From an uncultured Bacillota bacterium (GTDB lineage: Bacteria; Bacillota_I; Bacilli_A; RFN20; CAG-826), in the NCBI GenBank assembly GCA_949291655.1, contig CASEWT010000007.1:1-32413 (forward strand): DNA of 32,413 nt, written 5' to 3'. Positions 1 to 8,700 of this stretch are shown here, piece by piece (position 1 is the first letter of the stretch; each line of letters opens with the position of its first letter). A program made the translations under genes and the position numbers. Below the pieces are notes generated by a model. That model did not search any database, was not told where the DNA came from, and saw only the letters and a program-made list of their open reading frames with translations.

Positions 1-1
1 C

Positions 2-454
2 ATGTACTCCTTCCTCGACTCCACGAAGATCGAGGCCGCGGACATGAAGCTCGACGGGAAGTATTCCCTTCAGTACATCCATGACTCCCGCTTCGAGAAC
101 TGCTCCTTCTCCGGCCGCGATGCCTTCTGGCACGCCAAAGACGTGACGATCGTCGACTCGACCCTCGAAGGGGAGTACCTGGCCTGGTATAGCGAGAACC
201 TCACCCTCATCCGTTGCCGCATCGCTTCCCACCAGCCCCTTTGCTATTGCAAGAACCTCCGGCTTGTCGATTGCACCTTCGGGCCGGAAAGCGACCTCGC
301 CTTCGAGAATAGCGAGGTCAACGGCAACGTCATCGGGCCGGTTCCTTCCATCGTCAATCTCGGCTCCGGGGAAATCCGGGTCGGAAAGGGGACTTCGGTC
401 GTCGAGGAACCCGACGTCTACGTCCATAAGGGCAAGGTCATCATCGAAGAATAA
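2..454 (+). CDS. DUF3737 family protein (3' part, N-terminus outside window)
   Basis: The 150 visible residues are rich in short aromatic/Cys/Asn strand repeats of the form 'xxNLTLIRCRI' and 'CKNLRLVDCTF', ending in a short charged tail. This is the C-terminal half of the DUF3737 family, whose members are about 270-290 residues and are predicted right-handed beta-helices. Recognisable family blocks are DGKYSLQYIHDSRFENC, GRDAFWHAKDV and EGEYLAWYSENLTLIRC. The reading frame is open to the window edge, so the ATG at base 2 is probably an internal methionine. The biochemical function of the family is unknown. No signal peptide can be judged because the N-terminus is missing. The gene converges on thioredoxin and ends just before a shared terminator. 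Confidence 0.8.
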   Translation: MYSFLDSTKIEAADMKLDGKYSLQYIHDSRFENCSFSGRDAFWHAKDVTIVDSTLEGEYLAWYSENLTLIRCRIASHQPLCYCKNLRLVDCTFGPESDLAFENSEVNGNVIGPVPSIVNLGSGEIRVGKGTSVVEEPDVYVHKGKVIIEE

Positions 455-470
455 GGCGAAGATAAGGAAA

Positions 471-496
471 AGGCGCCTCCGCGGAAGCGCCTTTTT
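471..496. terminator. bidirectional intrinsic terminator
   Basis: A 6-bp stem AGGCGC (471-476) / GCGCCT (487-492) encloses a 10-base loop. On the plus strand it is followed by TTTTT and on the minus strand by TTTT. It lies between the convergent ends of the DUF3737 gene and thioredoxin and can serve both. Confidence 0.8.
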
Positions 497-504
497 CGTT
501 TCCC

Positions 505-810
505 TTACTTTCCGATGAAAGCCTTGAGCCGGGGTTCGGGGACGTAGCCGACTTGCTTGTCCTTGAGCTTGCCGCCATCGAAAAGGAGCAGGGTCGGGAT
601 CGAGTAGACCTCGAAGCGAGCGGCTAGGCGCGGGGCCTCGTCGACGTTGATTTTGACGAAGTCGACGTCGGGGTACTCCTCGGCGAGTTTCTCGACGATC
701 GGGGCGAGCATCTTGCAGGGCCCGCACCAATCGGCGTAGAAGTCGACCAAGATGGTCCCTTCCTTCACGGTAGCATCGAATTCGGCTTCGTCCTTGACGT
801 GCTTGAGCAT
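505..810 (-). CDS. trxA: thioredoxin
   Basis: A 101-residue cytosolic thioredoxin, the normal length for a single-domain member. The redox motif W-C-G-P-C is at residues 28-32 (Cys29, Cys32), and the cis-proline of the SIPT block is at residue 72. It reduces protein disulfides using electrons from thioredoxin reductase, which is not in the window. The start is set by an AGGAGG Shine-Dalgarno 6 bases before the ATG. It is the last gene of the minus-strand operon CPBP protease - TraX - trxA, starting 16 bases after the TraX stop, and it ends at the bidirectional terminator. Confidence 0.95.
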   Translation of the reverse strand: MLKHVKDEAEFDATVKEGTILVDFYADWCGPCKMLAPIVEKLAEEYPDVDFVKINVDEAPRLAARFEVYSIPTLLLFDGGKLKDKQVGYVPEPRLKAFIGK

Positions 811-826
811 GACTGACCTCCTGTAA

Positions 827-1753
827 CTAAAGGGATATTAGGGCAAAGACGGCGGCAAGCAAAAGGATATGCACCGGGAAGAAGGACCATTCGAAATAGA
901 CCCACCATTTCGGATGATAGCCGCGACGTCCGTTATAAAGGAGGAGGAAGAAGGCGGCGAGGATGCCGTACATCTCGAAGGAGAGGCCCGTTTGGCCGAG
1001 CGGCTCGAAGGAAAAGCCGAGGAGGGGCGTGAGGTAGGAAACGATCCAGAGGACGGCGAAGACGGCAGCCACGGCCGCAGCGTTCAGGGCATTGTGGTGG
1101 CGGCGGTAGGCTTCCGGCCCATAGCTTTCCGGACGGGGGAAGGAGACTTCGGCCCCGTCCTTTGCGAGCAGTCCGGCCCCGACGAGCCTTCCATCCATGG
1201 CCTTCGGAAGGAAATAGAGGGCGAGGAAGAGGGCAAGGCCCATGATGTTGTACTGGGCTAGGAGATAGACCGGGACGTAGGTTTGGATGCCGTTGACCGA
1301 AAGGATGTTCAAAACGCCGGAGCCGATGAGGTAAACGGCAGGCACGGCGATGAGGAAACGCCAGTTCCCGCCCTTTTCGTAGAGGTAGGCGATGGCAGCG
1401 AACGAAAGAAGGTCCCCGAAAGGCTGGGCGAGCCCCGAAAGGGAGGCGAAGGCCGGGATTTGGCCAAGGCCAGCCTGGGCGATGAGCACGAGAACGAAAA
1501 GGATGGCGAAGCGGAGAAGGTAGTTTCCCCGATCGTGGGTCTTCCGCATCCCTTCGGCCACGAAGAAGGCAAAAAGAGGGAAGGAAAGGCGCCCGATGGC
1601 CCGGAGGACGATGACGGCGACGTAAAGGGGATTGCCCTCGACCGGGACGTAGGTCATTTGGATGAAGGCCCCGACATGGTCGAGGAGCATGAGAAGCAAG
1701 GCCAGGACCTTGAGGGAAAAGCCGTCGAGAATCTGGAAACGCTTGGCGTTCAT
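827..1753 (-). CDS. TraX family membrane protein
   Basis: A 308-residue polytopic membrane protein of the TraX family. The family is named for the F-pilin acetylase but is widespread in Bacillota, where its substrates are unknown. It opens with a cytosolic-type start (MNAKRFQILDGFSLKVLAL) followed by LLLMLLDHVGAF, then RLSFPLFAFFVAEG; the C-terminus holds RRGYHPKWWVYFEW-FPVH, all typical TraX blocks. About eight hydrophobic segments are visible. A longer frame upstream exists, but the ATG at 1753 overlaps the TGA of the CPBP gene in an ATGA arrangement and matches the family N-terminus. No Shine-Dalgarno precedes it, so translation is probably coupled to the upstream gene. An acyltransferase role is inferred from the family only. 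Confidence 0.85.
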   Translation of the reverse strand: MNAKRFQILDGFSLKVLALLLMLLDHVGAFIQMTYVPVEGNPLYVAVIVLRAIGRLSFPLFAFFVAEGMRKTHDRGNYLLRFAILFVLVLIAQAGLGQIPAFASLSGLAQPFGDLLSFAAIAYLYEKGGNWRFLIAVPAVYLIGSGVLNILSVNGIQTYVPVYLLAQYNIMGLALFLALYFLPKAMDGRLVGAGLLAKDGAEVSFPRPESYGPEAYRRHHNALNAAAVAAVFAVLWIVSYLTPLLGFSFEPLGQTGLSFEMYGILAAFFLLLYNGRRGYHPKWWVYFEWSFFPVHILLLAAVFALISL

Positions 1754-2634
1754 TGGGCAATCAGGGTCATGATGACCGCGTAGAGATTGTTGACGACGTG
1801 GGCGCTTACCGATGCCGAGAGGCCGAAGCGGTCGTAGGTAAAGGCGAGGATGCCGCCGGCGATGAGGTAGGAGGGGAAGTTCAGCCATTCGTTTACCGAG
1901 CCGAAGTCCTTCATGTGGATGAGGCCGAAGACGACCGTCGCGAAGAGGTAAGCGACCCATCGATTGATCCGCATCCCAAGGTTAAAGAGGCCCACCCGAT
2001 AGGCAAATTCCTCGCAAATCGGGCCTATGATGCCCGTAATCAAGATGCCGAGGAAGGGCGAATAGGTGACGATATTGGTCACGCCGGCCTGGTTGTCGCT
2101 CGTGCCACCGCCGGCGAGGAGGACGATGAGGTTCCAAAGGATCGAGGCGAAGATGAGGGCAAAGCCCAGCCCGGCCCCGATGAGGTATTTCCTCCAATTG
2201 GAAAACTGCCGCTTGGCGATATAGGAGAGGTCCGGCCAGACGACGATGGCTACGGCGATGAAGAAACCGACATAGGCGCCGTAGTTGACGAAGCTCGAGA
2301 AGGCCGCTGAGCTGGCGTAATCGAGAAGGGCTTGTTGGAGGGAACCGCCGGTGAGCCCGGCCCCGACGAGGACTTCCTGGGCCCAGGCTTGGCCGACGAT
2401 CGAAAGAAGGAGACCAATCAGCTGGAAACCGAAAAGGCCGATGAGGAAAAGGGCAAGCTCCCGCCATGTCCCGAGGGGGCAAATGCGTTCGAAGCAGCGG
2501 GTCCATGGATCGTCATAAACGCGGCTGCAGTAGGGGCAGGCATCCCGGGCCGCGTCGATGGTTTTCCCGCATTCGCAGCGGCGTTGGTGGGTGCAATGGA
2601 GGCCGGTTGGCCGGCCGCTTTCTGGTTCTTTCAT
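1750..2634 (-). CDS. CPBP family intramembrane metalloprotease with N-terminal zinc-ribbon-like cysteines
   Basis: A 294-residue membrane protein. Catalytic motifs of the CPBP/Abi (CAAX-protease-like) family are visible in order: Glu208-Glu209 with Arg213 (EExxxR), His240 in FGLIH, and His279 with Asn282/Asn283 in HVVNN. About eight hydrophobic segments run from residue 58 to the end. Ahead of them sits a soluble segment with Cys14, Cys20, Cys22, Cys33 and Cys36 (including CEC and CPYC), which looks like a small zinc ribbon. The ATG at 2634 is preferred over an in-frame start 11 codons upstream because a perfect TATAAT lies 7 bases before it. First gene of the CPBP-TraX-trxA operon. CPBP proteins act on prenylated or bacteriocin-related peptides in some species; the substrate here is unknown. 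Confidence 0.88.
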   Translation of the reverse strand: MKEPESGRPTGLHCTHQRRCECGKTIDAARDACPYCSRVYDDPWTRCFERICPLGTWRELALFLIGLFGFQLIGLLLSIVGQAWAQEVLVGAGLTGGSLQQALLDYASSAAFSSFVNYGAYVGFFIAVAIVVWPDLSYIAKRQFSNWRKYLIGAGLGFALIFASILWNLIVLLAGGGTSDNQAGVTNIVTYSPFLGILITGIIGPICEEFAYRVGLFNLGMRINRWVAYLFATVVFGLIHMKDFGSVNEWLNFPSYLIAGGILAFTYDRFGLSASVSAHVVNNLYAVIMTLIAQ

Positions 2635-2670
2635 CCCCGGGATTATAAACGATTTCCCCTTCTCCAAGGA
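2635..2670 (-). promoter_or_regulatory. promoter of the CPBP-TraX-trxA operon (leaderless layout)
   Basis: On the minus strand TATAAT (plus 2642-2647) stands exactly 7 bases before the ATG at 2634, which places transcription start at or one base before the start codon. No Shine-Dalgarno fits. The -35 is weak: TTGGAG is present, but at only 14 bases. Confidence 0.6.
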
Positions 2671-2690
2671 GAAAGAGGCGGATTGCTCGA

Positions 2691-2726
2691 TTGCTTCGCC
2701 CCTTTGTCTGCCTTACAATCATAAAG
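2691..2726 (+). promoter_or_regulatory. promoter of the giant protein operon (leaderless layout)
   Basis: TTGCTT (2691-2696), a 17-base spacer and TACAAT (2714-2719) lie 7 bases before the ATG at 2727. Transcription would start at the A of the ATG or one base earlier. The TTG of the -35 box happens to be in frame with the gene, but it is a poor translation start. Confidence 0.7.
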
Positions 2727-5700
2727 ATGATTGCAGTTCCGGTTTTCCTCAGCGCGGGCATCGACGCCTCCGCCATTGTCAACGTTGTCAATTATGTGAC
2801 CCTCGGCCTTCTTGTCGGGTCCTTGGTCATCGTTTTCTTAGGCTTCCTCCGCGGCCTCTTCCGAGGGTGGCGTTACGGGACCTACCGGCTCGTGATGTTC
2901 GCCCTTCTGGCAGCGGTGGCGATGCTGACCCTCCAGCCGATCGTCAATGCCGTCGGAACCTTCGACCTTGGCCAGCTGGGCCTTGGAAGCAGCTGGGAAT
3001 TGCCGTCTTTTACGTTGAACGTTAACGGGACGAGCGTCACTATTGCTAGCGAAGGCACGACGGCCTTCACGGTCGTTTCCGGCTATATCGAAAACCTCTG
3101 CAAAGCCCTGAACGTCAACATGGCTCCGGCCGATCTTTCAGCCTATGCCCTCTCTTTGGCCGTGAGTCTCGTCTCTTTCTTCCTCATCATGGTCGATGCC
3201 ATTCTCATCGCCATTTTCGGGACCTTCTTCGTCTTCCTTCTATGGCACCTCGCCTTCAAGCGCTTCATAAGCAAGGACAAGCGGAAGGCTTCTTACCGGA
3301 AAGGAAAGATCGTCGGCGGCCTTACCAATTGCCTTGTCTCCGTCCTTTGCCTTGCCATGTTCCTCGCCCCCTTGACGAGCATGGCCAATTCCTTAAGTGC
3401 CGCTTGGAACGGGGCCCAGCTCGACGAAGAGGACCAAACCGTCCTCCATACCGTCGACAATTCGATCTACCAAGCCATCGACGGAGTGGTGGATGCCTAC
3501 GACAATTCGGCCTTCGCCAAGGCTTTCTTCTCCTGGAACAAGGATAGCGAGGGCAAAAGCCTCGACGTGAAGCTCGTCGAGTTCCTGACCTCGACGAGCG
3601 TTTCCCTCGGCGAGCAGGAAAAAATCCAGATGTCTTTCCTGAACGAGCTCTCCTCCTTGGCCGAGGTCTTCACGATTGCCGTCCAGTCCGGGGTCGTCTC
3701 CGAAGAGGGCTTCGACAACATCAAATGGCCCCTCCTTTTGACGACTTCTGCCGCCCCGGAGGCCCTCCGGAGCCTTGCGGGGAGTCGCCTGGTGACCGGG
3801 GTTTTGCCCTATGGCCTTTCGATTCTTGAGAACATCGATCCCGTCTCTAGTTACATCAAGGTCGGGACCGGCATTGACTTCTCCGGCAACTATGAGCTTA
3901 CCCTCGAGGAACTTGCCGATATCTACGACACGGTCCTCGACTCGAATCTCGTCGAAGGGATCGTCGACCCCGAGACCGGGGAGCTCGGCGCTTCCTCGGT
4001 CGTCGCCGGGAACGTCTTGAGCGAGGACAACGCCTCGGTCGTCGCCTCGGTCTTCTCTTCCCTCGACGGGGAGAACCTCCAGATCTTCGACGCCCTCATC
4101 GAAAGCGCGCTTACCATTCAAGCCTACAAGGATTACGAAAGCGGGAACGTCGCTTCCGAGGAGCTTACCGTCGCCGACTTCCTACCGGCCGTAAACCTTT
4201 CCGACTTCGCGCCGGAAGAGGGGAAGCCGACCCTCATCCCGGAGGCCTACAAGGACATCAAATGGGGCGAGATCTTCGCCGACTTCTTCCTTTCGACCGT
4301 CAATCTCGTGAACGTCGACCCCGACCTTTATCTTGCCGTCTGCAATGCCATCCCGGACTGGAATGGCGAGCAAAAGCCCTTCTCCTACCAGGATTTCCTC
4401 GCCCCGATCCTCGAGGACGGAAACTTCGAGAAGGCCAAGGCGGCTCTCGTCGGCACTTCCGAGACGGCCAAGGCGGCGGCCGGGGAGGCCGATGACGGGG
4501 CCATCACGCCCCTTCTCGGGACCGAATTCCTTCTCAATGCCACCCCGAAGCTCATCACCATTCTCGAGAATAGCCTCAACGAGTCCCTCCAGCTGAGCGA
4601 GGACAAGGCAGTTGACCTTTCCGAGATCGCTATCGACATGGCCGCCGATCACTCGATCATCCTTCCCGAGTGGAGCGCCCTTCTCGAAGTCGTCGGAGAC
4701 TTCGCGACGACCGAAGCCGGCCGCGAATTCCTCCTCCACGTCGAGGCGATGCCCGGCATCTATTTCGCCCCCGACCAGAGTTTCGTCGGCGTCGACGAAG
4801 GACTTGCCGACGGCCTTGTCGCCGGCCTCGCCGGCCTCGACTCCTCGCGCCTGGCCACGGCCATTATCCCCCAGGCCTTCGAAGGCTTCCTCGAGGGCGA
4901 GGATTCCCCGATCGCCGACCTCGGGGTCGAGTTGACCTTCGATTTCACCGTTCCGAACATCGGGAGCCAGCTGAGCAACCTCCTCACGACCCTCGTCGAT
5001 GCCCAGGACCTCCTCGCCTACCTTGCCTCCCTTAACGGGCAGAACCTCACCGGCGGACCCCTCAAGAACGCCATCTCGACGATCGCCGATCATTCCGGCG
5101 AGCTCGCCGACCTTCTTTCTTCCGTCGCCGCGAGCCCGATGCTCAACCCGGTCGTCGGAGGCCAAAACAACGCCAACATCGTATCCCTCATCGGCCTCGT
5201 CTTCTCGACCATCGGCCTCAAGGAGCCGGAGAACCTTTCAGCGACTCTTTCCGGCCTTGCCCCGGAGGCGACGGCCGCCGAAATGGAGCATTTCGTGGCG
5301 GCCCTTGTCAACGTCATGGATTCAGGGCTCGTCGATGCGGCTTTGGATGAGAACATCGACCTTGGCTCCTTTGCCGAGGTTTCCTTCGAGGCGGCCTTTG
5401 CCAAGTTCGACGAGAGCCTCATCTTCCGCGATTGCTTCGGCCCGGTCCTCGATGGCTTGCTAGAGGATAGCGAAGCCTTCGCTTCCTTCTTCGCGGAAGG
5501 CTTTTCCTTCGCCAACGTCACCGATTGGCAAAAGGAAGGACAGAACCTTGACGTCCTCATCGCTTCCGTCGACGAGCTTGGGGCCGCCGGCCTCCTCGAC
5601 GGCGGGACGATCGATGTCTTCAATAGCGATCCGGGTGCCGTCGAGAACATCGTTAGTGTCCTTGCCACGAGCGACCTCTTTGTCAGCCGCGAGGAGGGCG

Positions 5701-8700
5701 GGACCTATACGTATTCCTTCCCACGGATCGTCGCGAAGATGATCGAAGACAACCTTCCGGCCGGAAGCGAAGCCGCCTCTTTCTTCAAGGTGCCGGATGG
5801 GGACGGGGTTGCCGCCCTCGCCTTGGACATCCGCTCGACCGCCGTCGAAGGCGGAAGTGCCGCCGATGTCGAGGCGAGCCAAGACCTCTGGAAGGAAGAA
5901 GCCCATCGCTTTGCCCTCATCCTCCGGGACATCCTTTCCCTCGGCGGGATCGATTCGATTGCCGTCGACGGGGGGATGAGCCTCAAGGAAATGAGCCCCG
6001 AGCCCCTCGACTTCCTCCTCCGCGACGCGACCGAGCTCCTCGTTTTCGGACGGGTCCTCAACTATTCGCTCTATAGTCTCCTTTCCGAGCAGATTGCCGC
6101 CACCTTCCCTTCGGCCGAAGGCCTGAGCAACCTGGATGCCTTCTATGAGCCGACCCTTGCCTCTTACCAAGAAACCATCGCTGTAAGCGGCAACGTCTTC
6201 GAAAGCGAGGCCGAGACGATGAGCAAGCTCGTCTATGCCGTTCTCGACCCCTCGACCGGCATTGCCGAGGCCATCGGCGAGGATGGGACGGTTTCCATCG
6301 ACATCAATGATGTCTCTCCCGAGTACCTTGTCCGGCCGCTCCTCCAGTCCCTTTCCGGGAGCCAACTTTTCAACTCCCTCGCCGCCGGGAATGCCAAGAC
6401 GGCCTACGAGGGAATCCTCGGAACCCTGCTTGAGGATAGCGGTCTCTTTGAGGAAGGCGAGGCCGAGTCCTACGTTACTTCCGTCCGCGGTGACCATGAG
6501 GACTTCGCGGCCATCGTGGAAGCCTGGGACGTCGAAAACGAGGCCATCGTCGCGACGGTATCCGCCGTTCAGGAGAGCGGGGTTTCCACCGATAGCCTCG
6601 CCTCCGACCCGATGTCCTTCTTCGCGGAGGGGAGCAGCTATAGCCTCCAGCGCGCCCGCCTCGAGAACATTCTCGTCGCGGCGGCCGATTCCAAGATCAT
6701 CCGCCCGGCTTTGGCAAGCATCGTCGAGACGGGGGCCGCTTCCATCGGGGAAGGATATGCCGTCAATTCCGAATGGCTCCTCGAGGCTTCCTCCGCCGAG
6801 TACAAAGAGGAGGCCCGAACCCTCAGCTATGTCATGCTCTACGGCTCGCTCGTCGACGACCTCGGGAACCTTTCCATCGGTTCCGTCGTCGATTCGCCGG
6901 CGGCCGAGAACCTTCTTCGGGAAGCGGCCCGAAGCTACGTTTTCAATACCTTGCCCGCCGGAGAAGAAGGCTACTACCCGGCTTTCGTCCAGATGGTCGA
7001 CGACATTTTGTCCTCGAGCGGCTACTACGGGGACGAGGGCGATGCCTTGACGTCCGAGCGGATCGATGAAGTCATCGGCCGGATCGATGTTCCCGGGATG
7101 GAAGACGAAGCCCGCTTCGCTTCTTGGGAAGAGGAAATCGATGCCCTCATGGATGCCCTTTCCACCCTTGAGGAGACCGGGCTCGAGCTTTCTGGAAGCA
7201 TCGACGTCGGAAGCCTCTTCCCGGGAGGGGCCGAGGAAGCCCTCCTCGACGAGCGGGAAGCTAGCCTCGCCGCCTTCCTCGTGGCCGCCAACGACAGCCG
7301 CCTCGTCTATCCTGGCCTCGCCTCGGTTCTAAGCGAGGCCGTCAGTAACGTTTCCCTCCCTAACGGCGCGAGCCTCGAGAATGCCAATTACTATTACGGG
7401 GAGCGGGGAAGCGCGGACATCGATTACGGCTTCCTTTCGGCGCCCTATGACGATGCGGAAATGGAGCGCCTAGCCGCCATCGTCCGCCGGGCCAACGCCC
7501 TGAGCGCCGAGACCGATTTCTCGATCGAGAACCTGAGCGGCACCCCGGATGCCGAGATTCTTCTCCGGAACCTCGCTGCGAGCGCGATCTTCGACTCCCT
7601 TGCCGAGGAACGCTCTTCCTCTTCTGACTTCGGGGAATACACCGTTTTCGAGAATCTTTTGGCCTCGTCCCTCGAGGCTTCGGGCTTCTACGGCTCCGAC
7701 GGCGCCTCTTCCATCCGGATCGAGGAAATCCTCGGCCGGGCCCTTACCGAGGAGGGCTCTTCCCGCTTCATGACCTTTGAGGAGCGGAATGCCTTCTGGA
7801 ACGGCGACGGGACGACGGGCGAAATCGCCTCCCTCGTCGCTCTCGCCGACTCGATTGCCGAAGGGCAAAACCTCGGCATCGACTTCGGGAGCCTCTCCTT
7901 TGCCGAGCTTTTCGCCGACGCGGCCGAGGCCGAGACGGTAAGGACGGCCCTCTACGGGATCCTCGATGCCGCTTCCTCATGCCAAATCGTTTACCCGGCC
8001 ATCCCCCTCAACCTTGAATCCGCCACCGGGGAAGGCGATTCCTTCTCGTTAGAAGGGGCCGACTTCTATTACACCGGGCGGTGGGGTAGCCAAACCGATC
8101 TCCTCGAGCGGCCCTATGCCGATGCCGAGAACGAGCGTCTCAGCTACGTCGCCATGTATGCCGGCCTTCTCGGCTCGACCGATCTTTCGAGCCTCGATAA
8201 CATCGATGGGGGCGAGGTCGGAGGCCTTTTGGCCAACATGTCCTCTTCCTATATCTTCAATGCCGCTTCCGAGGGGAGCCCGAACGCTTTCGTCGGAGCC
8301 TTGAACACTCTCCTCAGCGACAATGCGACGATTTCCGGCCTCTATTTCTCGAGCGAGAACCCGGTCAACGCCTACCTAGGCTACGCGGGCGCCGAGGAAA
8401 AAGCCGCCGGGCTCGCCGAAGAGCGTTATCCCGCCCTTTCCTATGGCGATGAAGACGCCGGCAAGCGGAACTGGGGCGACTTCCTGACCTCGGAAGCCGG
8501 CGACGGGGTAACGAGCCTCGAAGCGATCATCGATTCCGAGGGACTTGGCTCGGTCATCGACGGCTTAGCTGGCGAAGGGGCTGTGACCCTCCCGAAAGAG
8601 CGGGAGGAGCTTTCCTCGGTCCTTGCTCTTGTGAGCGGCTCGCCGCTTCTCAAGGACATGGTCCCCAATGCCGTCCGAAAGGCCCTCCAAGATGGTAGCG

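Noticed and set aside
1754-1960. N-terminal extension of the TraX protein
   Set aside because: The extension lies wholly inside the CPBP gene in another frame, is Arg/Pro/His-rich, and the ATG at 1753 gives the family N-terminus with an ATGA overlap.
2691-2726. TTG start for the giant protein
   Set aside because: The TTG lies in a well-formed -35 box and the -10 lies downstream, so it would not be in the transcript.
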